64,000 bases of DNA, taken from Prosopocoilus inquinatus (Eukaryota; Arthropoda; Insecta; Coleoptera; Lucanidae). Location of the stretch: the NCBI GenBank assembly GCA_036172665.1, contig CM069873.1, positions 38,430,001-38,494,000 of the forward strand, in the 5' to 3' direction. Below the pieces are notes generated by a model that saw nothing but the letters and a program-made list of their open reading frames with translations, was not told the origin of the DNA and searched no databases. Numbering within the stretch: position 1 is the stretch's first letter; each line of letters starts with the position of its first letter. This document shows positions 12,649 to 24,379 of this stretch, one piece after another. Made by a program: the position numbers and the translations under genes.

Positions 12649-14640
12649 TAACTGGAAAACTTTCGGCTAAAAGGCAACTCTCAGCAATCTAAGCACATTA
12701 AATGAACTAAATAATAACATAAAACGATTCTGGGAATTAGAACGTAAACCCGTAAAATCTGCGGAAGAATGTGCTTGCATTTTATTCACACGCATAAGCG
12801 AAAAGATGACGGTCGTTTTCTAGTATCCCTTCCATGGAAAAGGGATCAGTCTAACATCGCCACGGTAACAACGCGAATATAATTCCGGAAGCTAATAACA
12901 GCTCTTTCTTGAATTTAGAAACAACAGTTTAGTTGATTTGAATTAAATAGAAACACGACACGTCTCTGCAGCACACTCTCTCGTGCGCATCGTGTCCGAG
13001 CATCGCAGTCAACCGCGACATTATTGTGAATCATGCCGTCCTAACGAATGCATTATTACTTTGGCTTACCGATTGTTCACTATCAGCTAGACGCGCTGCG
13101 CCGGCAAATATGAGGCGTGTACACAATCTATTTATAACATCGCACCGCTTCGTAGTAAAGTTTTACTCTTTTCTGTCCGCCATGTGTTTATTATGCAATT
13201 CACATCAGGCTGCTGAGAAACGTTTTATGTCGCTTGAGAAAAAATTAAATAAAGATCCTGAATTAAAAAGTGAATATATCGCATTTATTAACGAATATAT
13301 AAAATTAGGCCATATGATCAAAGTAGATCAAGATAAATACGCGAAAGACGGTTATTTTTTCTGCACATCATGCAGTGTTAAAACGCGACAGTTTAACTAC
13401 GAAGTTACGTATTGTTTTTGACGCTTCCATGAAAACTGACAATGAAAAATCTTTAAATAATCTTTTGATGGTCGGGCCAGAATGATTTATTTACTATTTT
13501 AATTCGCTTTCGAACGCACGAATACGTTATAACTGGTGATATTATGAAAATGTACCGCCAGGTTTATGTCAATTCAAATGATGAATACCAACGCATATTA
13601 TGGCGAGGCGTTATGGCATTTTTGGCTACTCGATGTTTAACTGAATTGGCCCAAGAGGCAGAAAATTTTGATCCGCGAATACAATTTATTAACTGGCGGA
13701 AACACTGTATCAGATGTTCGTAAAATACGGGATAAAATAGATGAAACACTATATAGAGGTAAATTTGAATTGCGTAAATGGTCATCCAATGACGAATCTA
13801 TCCTAAAAAAATCTGTCAAATGAATCGCGCGAAAAACTAGTTTTAAATTTCGATGAAGAAGACTGAAAACGTTGGGAATTCAATGGGTTCCAAGAAAAGA
13901 TATGACTGAATATCATACTAAATCTAAATTATTTAGTAAAAGAGTTACAAAACTACTACTGATGTAGCACGTATTTTCGAACCTTTAGGTTTAGCATGTC
14001 CCACTGTTGTTGTAGCTAAAATTGCAATGAAACGCAGCTGCATATGGGATGGGATGAGGCTGTACCTCAGGACGTGATGGATGTCTCTCATGTCTCATGT
14101 CTCATGTCTCTATGTAATAACAGTTCAACCAGACGGATTTCGCACTTCTGAACTATTTGCGCAAAATCTAGAATTGCGCCGTTGAAAAAAGTTACCTAGG
14201 CTTGAACTATGCGCAGCTGTTTTATTATCCACATTAACCAAGAAAGTTATAACGTCCATAAACCAACCTGTGTTTAAGATTTTTATTATACAGATTCGAC
14301 TATTACGCTTGCTTGGATTCGATCCTGTCCGACCCGCTGGAAATCATTTATATCTCACAGGGTGGAAGAAATCCAATCCGCCATGATTTTGTTTAGAGGT
14401 TAGAGTTAACCGAAACAAAATCATGGCGTCACATGCGCAGCGAAGAGAATCCTGCCGATATTATTTCGCGAGGTGTTTTTCCATCGCGACTAAAAAATAA
14501 CAATCTATGGTGGCATGGACCTCCATGGCTTTTAGAAGCTTCTGATAAAATGGAGGATGAACCTCAATGTAAAGAACCTCCAGAAGCAAAACCGGAACAT
14601 AGTTGTTTCACGTCAACAATTAACAGTAATAATATTTAAC
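12649..14640 (+). pseudogene. BEL/Pao reverse transcriptase and RNase H (decayed)
   Basis: Pol resumes after the TTAA element with RFWELERKPVKSAEE and GRFLVSLPWKRD (12650-12870). A foreign stretch of about 0.3 kb follows. Then come AEKRFMSLEKKLNKDPELKS (from 13206), VVFDASMKT near 13420 (shifted), RT motifs GDIMKMYRQV and YQRILWR (13540-13605), FLATRCLTELAQEA, LRKWSSNDESIL, DVARIFEPLGL (13960), PRLELCAAVLL (14190) and finally [13 protein letters not shown] with WWHGPPWLL (14440-14535). These are the characteristic milestones of BEL pol in order. A short ATGTCTC microsatellite-like run sits at about 14090-14115. At least eight stops or frameshifts make it non-functional. Confidence 0.85.
12871..13185. 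other. Insertion of about 0.3 kb in the BEL pol, nature unknown
   Basis: BEL protein similarity stops after the SLPWKRD motif (about 12855) and resumes at about 13186 in the NSHQAAEKRF stretch. In relatives only about ten residues separate these motifs, so roughly 300 bp are foreign. I could not find terminal repeats or a target duplication. Confidence 0.45.
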
Positions 14641-14748
14641 AGGACATCTTTCAAAAATGTTCCGATGTGAATAAATTGTTTCGTGTAACCGCATACTGTT
14701 TACGTTTGATTAAAAATAATAATAGCCGAGTTAGTTTGTATACACGCG

Positions 14749-16064
14749 GTGCAAGCACAGTATTTGAACGCAGAAATACACGCCTTATCTGAGCCTGAAA
14801 TGAAATTACATAATTCTAGCTCAATTTTAAGTTTGTCTCATTTTCTAGATTCAAGTGGAATACTTAGAGTTGGTGGACGTCTTCGCAATACGAATCTTGT
14901 ATACGACATTAAGTATCCCATACTTTTGCCTGCTAAAGGTGAATTTACGGAATTAATCATTCGCAACGCGCACAAAGTTACACTCCATGGTGGAAATCAA
15001 ATAACGTTAGCTCAAATTTGCGCAAAATATTGGATCCTTTCGAGCAGAAACGCTGTTCAAAAAGTAATAAGGAGTTACATAAAATGTTTTAAACTAAAAC
15101 CTGTACATGTCGAACATGTAATGGGTCGTTTACCAGCTTGTAGGGGAGAATTAGTACGTCCTTTTCTAAAAACCGGAATAGATTATTTTGGTCCTATCCA
15201 GCTCAAAAAAGGCTCACGTAAATCAAAGAAAATGGTTAAGGCTTATGGTACAATATTCATTTGCATGAGTTCTAAAGCGGTCCATCTTGTACTGGCCAGC
15301 AACTTAAATACTGAAGCTTTTATCGCAGCTTTGCGATAGCTTTATCTCTCGTAGAGGTTGGGCATAAGATATATATTCCGATAACGTACTAATTTTGTCG
15401 GTGCGAATTGGGAAATTCGTGAATTACATACATTGTTGGCAGATGAAAATCATAATTAATGAGCTGATAACGCAAAGAATTAGATGGCATTTTATGCCCC
15501 CACGGCGCCCCATTTTGGCGGTTTCTGGGAATCCGTAATTAAGAGAGTGAAACATCATTTAAAGCGAATTATCGGTAATTCTTCTTTAACATTTGAAGAA
15601 GCCTATACATTGTTAACTCAAATTGAATCTGTGCTCAACTCGCATCCTATTACTCCTTTAACGTCTGACCCGAACGATACGATACAATCTTTCTTACTCC
15701 TGGACACTTTCTTATCGGCGAACACATTAATGAAATTGGCGAGCCAAGCCTACTTGAACTACCATTAAAGAGATTGTCACGTTGGCAACATCTTCAAAGA
15801 ATGAAGCAGCATTTTTGGCAACATTGGCGGCAGGAATACCTGTTGGCGCTGCAAAGAAAATCTAAGTGGTACAAGAAAGACGAAGCTATTCTTCACATCG
15901 GTCAGCTCGTCCGTATCCATGAAGATAATTGTCTTCCGTACCAATGAAAGACCGGTCGCATCGTAGAAGTTCATCCAGGAGCTGATGGAATCGTCAGAAC
16001 AGCCATCCACGACTACAAGCGAATCAGCGCGTGGACTGTTGCCATATTGTTAGAAATAAAATAA
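14749..16064 (+). pseudogene. BEL/Pao integrase (decayed)
   Basis: 14749-15339 holds the integrase N-terminal part: GILRVGGRLRN, YPILLPAKG, a GGNQITLAQI-type HHCC region, and core start GIDYFGPI with SKAVHLVLASNL. 15484-15768 resumes with APHFGGFWESVIKRVKHHLK, carrying the catalytic Glu helix, and IESVLNSHPITPL. 15770-16064 gives the C-terminal WRQEYLLALQRKSKW, IGQLVRI and a final AIHDYKRISAWTVAILL. Stops at 15337, 15451-15483, 15766 and 15944 and frame changes break it. Integrase would insert the cDNA into the genome. Confidence 0.88.
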
Positions 16065-17472
16065 TGGACAAACTAAATTTATTTTTTATATTTATATTTT
16101 TTTAAGAATACAGTGAATGGGGTCTATTCTGTAACCTTCAATCAATTGATATTCGTATCAATTATTGCTTTGTAACAAGTGCCCTTGCAAAATCAGTAAC
16201 AACTCACTTGATTTGTGTCCAGCACAGTTGTGATCTTTTTTTGTTTTACGCACTGTATTTCATCGTTTACTTCTGTCTTTGTTTTATTTCTGTCGTATTA
16301 TTTACTTTTTTACAGTTTGCTTATATTTTGTACGACCTTGACCATCTTCTTTTGTTTTATTTTCGCTTCATGCATTGTATTTTTTGCTGTTTCTATTATC
16401 TCGTTCTTTCTTTTGTTTTTGATTTTTTTGCAGGATTTATTTGTTTCATTTATTTATTTTATTATTATGTATTTATTTATTTACCTTATTATTCGTATAT
16501 CTTTATTCATATATCAATTAATTGAAGAGCCACATGTGCATCTCGACTTGAATTGTCATGAAATCGTATCAAATCCTTTTTAATTATTGAAGACCATAGG
16601 TGATTTCTTTCGCTTATAAAAACGTGGTCCAAAGGCGTTTAAATGCAAAGACGGACGTTGTTTTGCAAACGGATTAATCTCCACTCTCCTTGAAATCTCA
16701 GTCCAGAACGGCAATCCTCTTTCCTCTTCGAATCAAAGTATTTTTATGTTTCGTTTGGACTAAACTGTAGTTATTTTTATTTGCAGGCAGAGTTTGCAGG
16801 TGAACTGTCACTCAATAATTCAAATCTGAGGTATTTTGTTGCAACAACTACGGAGTCAAACTATTTAAAACCAGATTCAAACTTTTAAGCGAAATCAATA
16901 TCAATATCAATTGATCTGAACACAAAAGTTACTGAATGGACCTGAATCTTGTCATTTTGTCAATTAGTTTCAATGAACGCCAATAAAAGTATAGCCACTT
17001 CGATACTAACAAAAAGAACTTGTTTCCTCCTACTATTACCTGACTTAGGTTGCGTTAAGTGAACGGTTATTTTGAGCAAAATCGTTCTCAACGGTCAGAC
17101 TGTACAATGTGATTAATCAGCTGATTAGAAAAATTGGTCGCGATTTAAAATGTGACCAGCGTGGTCTGAAACGTTAAGTTTTAGTTGAACTAATTTGGCC
17201 GATCAGAATATCAAATACAGATTTGAAATAAGGATTGCAGCTAAAAGTTAGATATATTACTTTTTAATTGTCCAAAGGTTTAAACGAAGTAAACCCGTGG
17301 CATATTTCACTAATTTCGAAACTTTAGAGACCCTTTCAAAACTTGTTCCATTCCCGCCCTCTTCTGTCATAATTTATAATCAATTTTATATACTTAAACA
17401 GGTTGTCTCGTAACTTTCGACCAATCAGCATCTGATATTGGCCGAGGGAATTACGTCACTCTGCCTGCCTAA
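16065..17472. other. Non-coding stretch downstream of BEL element
   Basis: 16200-16530 is a strongly T-rich run on the plus strand, whose long open frames are low-complexity artefacts. No second BEL LTR could be paired. The rest shows no gene. Confidence 0.5.
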
Positions 17473-17600
17473 GGTCCAGTTTTACAAATGGGGCTCAAGT
17501 TTAACCTGAGGCTTAAACCCTTAGCAACGATTATTTCAACAATTGTTGTGAAGGATTTAAGCTTCGGCTCAAACTTAAACCGTCATTGTAAAACTGGGCC
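17473..17600. mobile_element. Tourist-like (PIF/Harbinger type) MITE, 128 bp
   Basis: Termini are GGTCCAGTTTTACAAATGGG (left) and GGCCCAGTTTTACAATGACG (right, reverse complement). Inverted similarity continues over about 55 bp on each side. TAA trinucleotides flank it (17470-17472 and 17601-17603), the duplication typical of PIF/Harbinger elements. No coding capacity. Confidence 0.75.
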
Positions 17601-18950
17601 TAAGTCAAATAGTTCTGTATGATTATCATTGACATAAGGCAATTAATGCGTTTTATTCTGATTTTATTGGAATGGTAATAACGCAGTCATTTTGTTTGAA
17701 GATATACGTGAATGAAATGGCTATAAAATACTAGTATTGAAGTACAATTCAAGTTCGATGTTTGAAGTTAAGATCATGATTTTGAGGTACAAACAATAAA
17801 TAGTTATTTCATAACAAAGATATATCATATGCTAACATTATTAAAATTCTTAAAATATATCCTATTTATGTTTTATTAAAGTTGCAGTTCCTAACCACGT
17901 CATTAGCCTCAAATATCGAACTTGAATACTATTTCGATGCAAGTTTCTAACCAAAACAAATAATAGAAATTATAAGTCCAATTGCGTATACAAGAGAAAC
18001 ACAGAAAATTATAAAATTACGCACTTCTAATAAAGATCATATTCATTCACATATTGCAGCGGTAAATAAGGCAGGACGATGACGCGTTTTAAAGTGACTT
18101 TGAATAGTGAAGAGGCAACGTACTTTATAAACCGTGCACAGTGCCTATCTAGCCAATAACCGTTAAGTTTAACTTTACTAACCGCTCAAGTGAGCGGTTA
18201 GTAAAGTCCGACCACTTTGGTCAGATTTGCCGTTGACTTAACACTTTTCAATAATATTAAGAAAACTACGGACATTTATTAAAAACAGACTGAACACAAG
18301 GACGCTTCCTGAATAACGTATAATCCGTTGAAAAAACGGACGGATGGTAACCCTAATTCAGGGCTCTTATTACATTAAAATGACATTTAAAAAATAAACT
18401 GAGAAAATTGGCAATACGAAAGATAGCGTGCGGTCTAGACTAGTGATCTAATCGAGATGCTATAATCGAATTAGTCGATTATTAAAATATCTGGAGATAT
18501 TCGATTAGTGTTACGAAAATTAGTAGTAGTACTAACATTAGTAGGTAAGCGTTAGTACTATTAAGACAATTATTCACAGCAATTCATTCTCTCCAACTAT
18601 GAAATAAGCAAACGAGACTGCGTATCGACTGCTCGAGTTCGAGCGTCGAGTGTCGGCAGTCGAGATTGATGAACGGTCGAAGTGGTCAGACCAAATCACG
18701 TGATCACTTTTCTTAATTACTGATTGGTCAGAGGATTAAGTCGGACGTTAACTTGACGATTCTATGCAATTTGACCGCTCACTTAACTTATGCCGTTTAT
18801 CCTAAAATTTATAGGACAAAGCGATTAACATGGAGGAATAGAAATTGCTTTAACAGGATGTTTGAAAATTTACTAGTACAAAAAAAACTGTGGCATCTGG
18901 AAGTCCCAAAAAATAAAAAAAAAGCATTTAAAGTTTTTCTTGTTTGTATT
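17601..18950. other. Non-coding stretch with nested inverted motifs
   Basis: No gene. A diverged inverted relation links about 17040-17160 with about 18660-18790 (TTAAGTGA-CGGT blocks), suggesting an old foldback element around the Tourist-like MITE. A near-perfect hairpin lies at 18172-18207 (17-bp arms, 2-nt loop). Confidence 0.4.
18172..18207. repeat. Perfect 17-bp-arm hairpin
   Basis: Arms ACTTTACTAACCGCTCA and TGAGCGGTTAGTAAAGT are exact reverse complements with AG between. The TGAGCGGTTA core recurs, diverged, near 17050 and 18770. Confidence 0.85.
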
Positions 18951-19075
18951 TTATTTATTTCAAAATTTTGTTGCAAATCGTTTTTGATTGCAGTGAAAAT
19001 CTCGAGCAGCCTTTGTACAGCTGTTTAAGCCCTGTTTGGGGCTTCGTCAGCAAAGACGTAGCCATAGATAAAAGA
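18950..19075 (-). repeat. Retrozyme-like repeat, fragment
   Basis: Reverse-complement copy of the dispersed family whose best copy is at 26905-27265. It includes the TTTTGTTGCAAATCG and CAGTGAAAATCTCGAGCAGC blocks and a hammerhead-type core at 19011-19055. Confidence 0.75.
19011..19055 (-). ncRNA. Hammerhead ribozyme copy, core mutated
   Basis: On the minus strand: stem I CTTTG, core CTGACGA, stem II AGCCC/GGGCT, then TAA where GAA is needed, palindromic stem III ACAGCTGT, A, then CAAAG closing stem I. Stem I keeps full pairing although it differs from the best copy (CTCTG/CAGAG). The G12-to-T change in GAA should abolish cleavage. Confidence 0.6.
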
Positions 19076-19684
19076 TATAATAGATGTCAAAGCCAACGTT
19101 GTATATGTGGAGCAACAAAATGTCCGCCTCACGCGGCCTGGGGTGAATTAAAATAAAAAAGGCGCGTAATTTAAAAATATGTCTGTGTTAACAGTTTAAG
19201 GATTGTTCAAGAAATTAAATAATCTAATACATTGAGCTGCATTCTTGCCAAAGATACTAGTTTAGGGCTATTCCATAAGAATGAACGGACAATTTGTGAT
19301 TTTCTTTCTATAAATTACGACCACATTTGCTCGGATCGTTTTTTGCTCCGGCGCTTAAGAAGGCCGCGCGGCCGTGATAGCCGAAAAAGTGCACTTTTCG
19401 CTTAACATTCTCTCTAACCTTATTTTTATCACAAATTGTCCTGTTCGGTCGCCTGGAATGGCCGCAAACGAAATTTAAACGTTTAATTAAAGAAGAAGTC
19501 GAATTAATACTTTGGCTTCTGACAACCGATTCCAAACTTTTCAATATCAATAAAAGGTAACCATGATAACTTAAAAATATTCTAAGGATTACAGATTACT
19601 GTAAATACAATGCCATCACTGCCATCCCAGCGACCTGGGGGGAATTATAATTGCGTCTGAAACTGTGGCAACAGACATAAACCC

Positions 19685-19865
19685 CCGTGGACGTAGCTCG
19701 ACCACTGCAAACCAAAAACGATTTGTCCAATTTATTCGCAATTGCGATGTAATAGTGATGAACAGATAAAACAGCGAAATCCTACGACCGCTTTTTCACC
19801 TTACATTGCAATGTCAGGTCAAAAAGCGATCGTAGGATGTCGCTGTTTCATCTGTTTATTTTTTT
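19685..19865 (-). repeat. Retrozyme-like repeat, fragment
   Basis: Reverse-complement copy of the same family (CGTAGCTCGA, then CAAAAACGATTTGTCC, CGCAATTGCGATGTAATAGT, AGCGATCGTAGGATG-type blocks). It breaks off just before the hammerhead core. Confidence 0.65.
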
Positions 19866-20239
19866 CGATAAAATAACTCCATTTCCGTTAACTCATTATT
19901 TGTTTAAGCGGCATTCATTTCGGTAGTATCAATGTACCGAGTTGTGACTGTTGTGACAGCTTGTTACCTTAACTCAGTGACGCAAAAAACAATCTCGAAA
20001 ACTAAAGGACTTTTATTAGATTTTTTTCTTGCCGATGACTCTAACTCATCACCACCAATTTTTTTTATACTAGCAATTTCATTTTTTCATACATTGTGTA
20101 GGTAGTTGATAAAGTGCGAAGTTTGAAAACTGCGGCATATTGCAGTATTAATATAACAGTGAACCTTTCATCAATTTGTTATTTTGATCAATGAAAAAAC
20201 ATGAAAATCGTGACCGTGAAATCATTCGATTAACAGTGT

Positions 20240-20590
20240 ATTTTCATAACCTCGCGCTGTAATGCCTAAACAATGGCGGCATGAGAAATGGCGGGAATGC
20301 CAGCCTTCGCTTCTGTATGCAGTGGTTTTATCGAATTACGTAGCTGTGTTGCATGGCCGCTGTGCATGGGATGATTTATTATGTAACAAACTTGTTTCAA
20401 TTTTTCAGTCCTTATGCAATGTGAGGTCAAAAAGCGATCCCAGGTTGTTACTGTTTTAGCTATTCATTACTATTATATCGCAATTGCGAATATACAGGGC
20501 TGAAACAGCTGTACAGAGGCTGCCCGAGGGATTCAATGCAATCAAAAACGATTTGAAACAAAATTTTGTAAAATTTTAAAGTTCATTGCG
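20240..20590 (+). repeat. Retrozyme-like repeat, diverged copy with half hammerhead
   Basis: Plus-strand copy with the GTCAAAAAGCGATC and TATCGCAATTGCGAATA blocks. At 20495-20519 the 3' half of the hammerhead (GGGCT, GAAA, CAGCTGTA, CAGAG) is present, but the CTGATGA half is deleted. Confidence 0.65.
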
Positions 20591-21656
20591 CAGCGTCACG
20601 TGGCAAATATTCTGAATCAATTTTATCTATTGTTATTATTATTATATTAGTATATATTATCTACTTTGATTTGGTCTTTCTCTGAACTTTCTATCTTATT
20701 TGGTTCCAAAATTAAATAGGGGCGGAGGGAGAACTTTATACTAGCACTCTATAAATTCTTGCTTTAGTGTTAGTCCGAATTGCCAGAGAGATGCAAAAAC
20801 CGTATTAAATACTTCTTCAATCAAAGCCGATTTGACGCTAGACCGTTGACTGCTGTTATTCTAATTTCAATCGTATTTTGTACTATTTCTACAAACCTTT
20901 AGGAACGCTAGCTGGCATAACCTTCCGTTTATTAGAATTACAGGTTGCTTTTAATAATACTAATAGTTATCGTTACAGTCGCCCATTTCCGCTCCTGTTC
21001 CCGGGCAGTTGGACTAGTCTTTAAATATTTCAAGAATGGCATTGCAACATTTTTAATTAATCTTCAGTTGTTATTAAAAACCTTAAAAATAATATCATAT
21101 TTTACCGTTACAATTTCTGTGTTTTATTACGACTTAAGTGACTTACTTTATTCATATTAACGTAGAGTAATACTGAAAAGTATAATAATATTTATTCATC
21201 ATTAAGAATAGAATTAGAATAAGTACACGCCATCGTTTCGGTAGCGCTGTAAAAATGCATCGAGCAGGCACATCGTGTAATGGGACGGTGAAAATAATTT
21301 ACGGCGTTCTTACTGTATATGATGCAATGTGGCGATATACCCGGGAGATCGAAGTACAACTGGTCAACTAATTACTCTAAAAATCTTTACACATTGAAAC
21401 AAGAAGAGTTGATTGCATACTGTAATTTTTTATTGCGGCAATATTGCTCTGTTTTTTGTTGTACTGAGTAACACCGTTGCTGTAGCGGCGTTAATTGTCT
21501 CCGCCGTCTTCGTGTTTGTTTACACGCTATGGTCTAATATCTTCTATTGCCCGCTTCATTAGAATTTGAACCGTGCAAAATATATTTCCCCGATATACGG
21601 GGAAGGGCAAAAGTATGGAACCGGCTTAATAGTTCGAAAACTGTTTGACGTGTCTA
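20591..21656. other. Non-coding stretch
   Basis: No gene, transposon end or marked repeat recognised. Confidence 0.4.
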
Positions 21657-22258
21657 TTTGAAATCTGGTCTGTGATTTAGAGTCAATAAAACCTATATTA
21701 TCAATTTGTTTCAATTGTTTATCTTCTCTTGTTTCTGAGATAAAACGCCTACTTGATCTTTTTTTAAATGACAACCTGCCGATTTTCTTCCTTTATTTAA
21801 TAGTTCGTTTAATCCTCTAAATAACCATATAAAAATATTTATGTATTGCATAAGAAAATTTTGGAAAAAATAACGTTTCAATGAAAACATTAGAAAAAAT
21901 GGTTTCCGTTGATATTCGGTACTTGTTTTCAAGCTTTTAATCAAATTAAAAACAGTCCAAAATTGTGGCCTTTTAGTTTTTTTTGTTAAAACTAGTATTT
22001 TTGTCAAATATCAACCAATAAACTATTTCTTCTAACTTTTTCATTCAAACGCTATTTTCTCGAAAATTTTCTGATCTAATAGACAAATATTTTTATGAGG
22101 TTGTTTAGAGAATTGAACGAATTATTAAATAAAGGAAGGAAATCAACAGGTTGCGATTAAAAAAAAAATCCTGTTGGGTTTGGATCTCAAAAACAAGAGC
22201 AGATAAACAATTGAAATTGGTACTGTAAGACTTATTGGCTCTAAATCACACATCAAAT
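21657..22258. repeat. 600-bp palindrome (foldback element)
   Basis: 21657-21957 and 22258-21958 are reverse complements at roughly 75-80% by eye right to the centre, e.g. CTTCCTTTATTTAATA at 21789 against its complement near 22125, and CAATTGTTTATCT near 21713 against its complement near 22205. There is almost no spacer. No coding capacity or target duplication found. A transcript would fold into a long hairpin. Confidence 0.75.
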
Positions 22259-22911
22259 TACCAATATTTAGTACTCACTTTTATATTGACTTTGCACTTA
22301 CATAACTGTTTCGAGACAGTTACAATTGCATGACAAGTTTAATAGCTATCGGTGATACTGTTTAACAGCCATTTATTGAACAAATTTTAGAAGGCCGAGT
22401 TCTCATTTTATTCAAGAACAATAAAATTGGCCGTCATTAATTGCCCTACTTACAGTTAGTCTGATATTTATTACTTGATGACTGTTATGATGACTTCTCA
22501 GAAGTGTACTCGTAAATTTAATAGACCCATTTTATTGTGTGGATCTGTTTTATTTATTGATCGAGCGCAACCATACGCTTTAGGATTTTTCATTACATCT
22601 AGTATTTTTCTTGTAACAAAGGATATAATTGTATGTTCAGTAAAGAATAGGCCATACTTCAGTGAAGTAGCAGAAACGTAGCTCGAAGTTCCCACTACAA
22701 ACTAAAAACGACTTGACCAACTTATTCGCAAATGCGATGTAATAGTAGTGAATAGATAAAACAGTGACATTTTCGATCGATTTTTGACCTGACATTGCAG
22801 TAGGATAGACAAATTGAAGCGGATTTGCTACATAATAAGTTTACCCCATGCAAGGCGGCCATGCTTGCTGTCAAGTCGTTTTTGGTTTGCAGTGACAATT
22901 TCGAGCTACGT

Positions 22912-22956
22912 TTCTGCTGAAGAAGCCCCAAATAGGGCTGAAGCAGCTGTATAGAG
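22912..22956 (+). ncRNA. Hammerhead ribozyme (type I, short stem III), tandem copy 1
   Basis: Order: stem I TTCTG, core CTGAAGA (position 7 tolerates A), stem II AGCCC/GGGCT, GAA, stem III GCAGCTGT, A, cleavage expected after 22951, then TAGAG. Stem I pairs with two G-U wobbles. The A15.1 position is G, leaving a G-U pair, so activity may be reduced. Confidence 0.65.
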
Positions 22957-23222
22957 GTTGCTTGAAGTTTTCACTCCAATCAACAACGATTTGCAACATT
23001 TTTTTTAAACGTTCATTATGCTTTGACAGCAAGCATGGTCGCCTTACATGGGGTAAACCTATTATGTAGCAAATCCGCTTCAATTTGTCTATCCTACTAC
23101 AATGCCAGGTTAAAAAGCGATCGCAAGATGTCACTGTTTTATCCATTCGCCACCATTACATCGCATTTACGAATAAATTGCTGAAGTCGATTTTGGTTTG
23201 CATTGGGAATTACGAGCTACGT

Positions 23223-23267
23223 TTCCGCTGAAGAAGCCCCAAATATGGCTGAAACAGCTGTATAGAG
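23223..23267 (+). ncRNA. Hammerhead ribozyme, tandem copy 2
   Basis: Same layout: TTCCG, CTGAAGA, AGCC/GGCT stem II, GAA, ACAGCTGT, A, cleavage expected after 23262, then TAGAG. One mismatch weakens stem I. The cleavage sites of the two tandem copies are 311 bp apart, the size of one monomer. Confidence 0.6.
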
Positions 23268-23529
23268 GCTGCTCGAGGTTTTCACTGCAATCATTTGCCA
23301 CAAAAATGTTTAAAACTTTCTTTATGCTTTGACAGCAAGCATAGCCGCCTTGCATGGGGTAAACTTATTATGTAGCAAATCCGCTTCAATTTGTCTATCC
23401 TTCTGTAATGTCTGGTCAAAAAACCATCGCAAGACGTCACTGTTTTATCTGTTCACCACTATTACATCGCATTTGCGAATAAATTGGCCAAGTCGTTTTT
23501 GGTTTGCTGTGAAAATTTCGAGCTAGGTT

Positions 23530-24379
23530 TCAGGAAATCTCACGAGAAACTGATTTATATGTCCTTTCAAGTTTTAACTTGAGTACTCCGGAAATCTCAA
23601 AAGAAACTGACTTGTATATCAGTTTCTTCCAAGTACTCAAGTTAGAATTTTCATGAATCATCAAGAGAACTTCTAATTCACGCGAACTGGGAGGATAAAT
23701 TTGAAATTAAAGCCGCAGTCCTACTGATTGATCGCGGATAATCATGCATAGCGAATAAAATATTAAACTAATGAAATTCGCACTTTTTGACACAGTGTAT
23801 CCGTAACTGGTGCGACTTTGGTTGAAAATATTAATCGCTTTTCATTTTGGCACCAAACTACTAGAAACTTTCAGTTGTTTATTAAATATTTACATCTAAC
23901 AATTACTATTTTCTCAATAACTTGTCGAATATCAGAACTGGACACTACAAACTGTATATCATTGAAAAGCTTGTTAAAAACGCTATGGAATGGTGTAAAA
24001 ATATACTATTTGAAAAAATGGAGTTTTTACTATTTATAAATATTCATATTCAAAAAATCGTAGTAAGTCTTGAAACACTTCACGACTAGGCTTGATATCG
24101 AAAGATTGGCAACAGACTTGGCATTGACTGAAGAAAAATCGGTTGCGTGGTTTAGAAGTTACGAATTTTTGAATGGAACCTTGCATCCGGGAATTTTCAA
24201 GAAAAAATTGACTCACATCAAAAAGTATGATTGATACGTAAAAGTGGCTCAAATAAATTTAACGCAGAATTTAATGTAGAATCCAAAAGTGAAGTCAAAA
24301 TGGGGTATTTCAATTTAAAAAAAAACGTAACTTTAATATTTTTATAATACTCGGACAACCTGTATACAAACGAAAATAA
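23530..24379. other. Non-coding stretch
   Basis: A short inverted motif (GAGTACTCCGG... / CAAGTACTCAAG) lies near 23530-23660. No gene recognised; 24218-24379 may be 3' sequence of the adjacent hAT remnant. Confidence 0.4.

Larger units (their letters stand above)
22677..23522. repeat. Retrozyme-like array: one inverted plus two tandem copies
   Basis: 22677-22890 is a minus-strand copy. From 22902 two plus-strand units follow in tandem (starts of CGAGCTACG at 22902 and 23213, next truncated start at 23519), giving periods of about 311 and 306 bp. Each full unit has the hammerhead core at its start, then CTTTGACAGCAAGCATG, GGGGTAAAC, CAAATCCGCTTCAATTTGTC and GATGTCACTGTTTTATC blocks. Short open frames here are incidental. 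Confidence 0.8.

Noticed and set aside
16208..16583. Two overlapping long frames with many Phe, Tyr and Leu that look like membrane proteins
   Set aside because: They are translations of a T-rich low-complexity tract in two frames; no start context or family.
22498..23526. Several 60-90-residue frames in the 22.5-23.5 and 26.5-27.2 kb regions that resemble each other
   Set aside because: The similarity is that of the underlying 310-bp non-coding repeat read in different frames and strands, not of a protein family.
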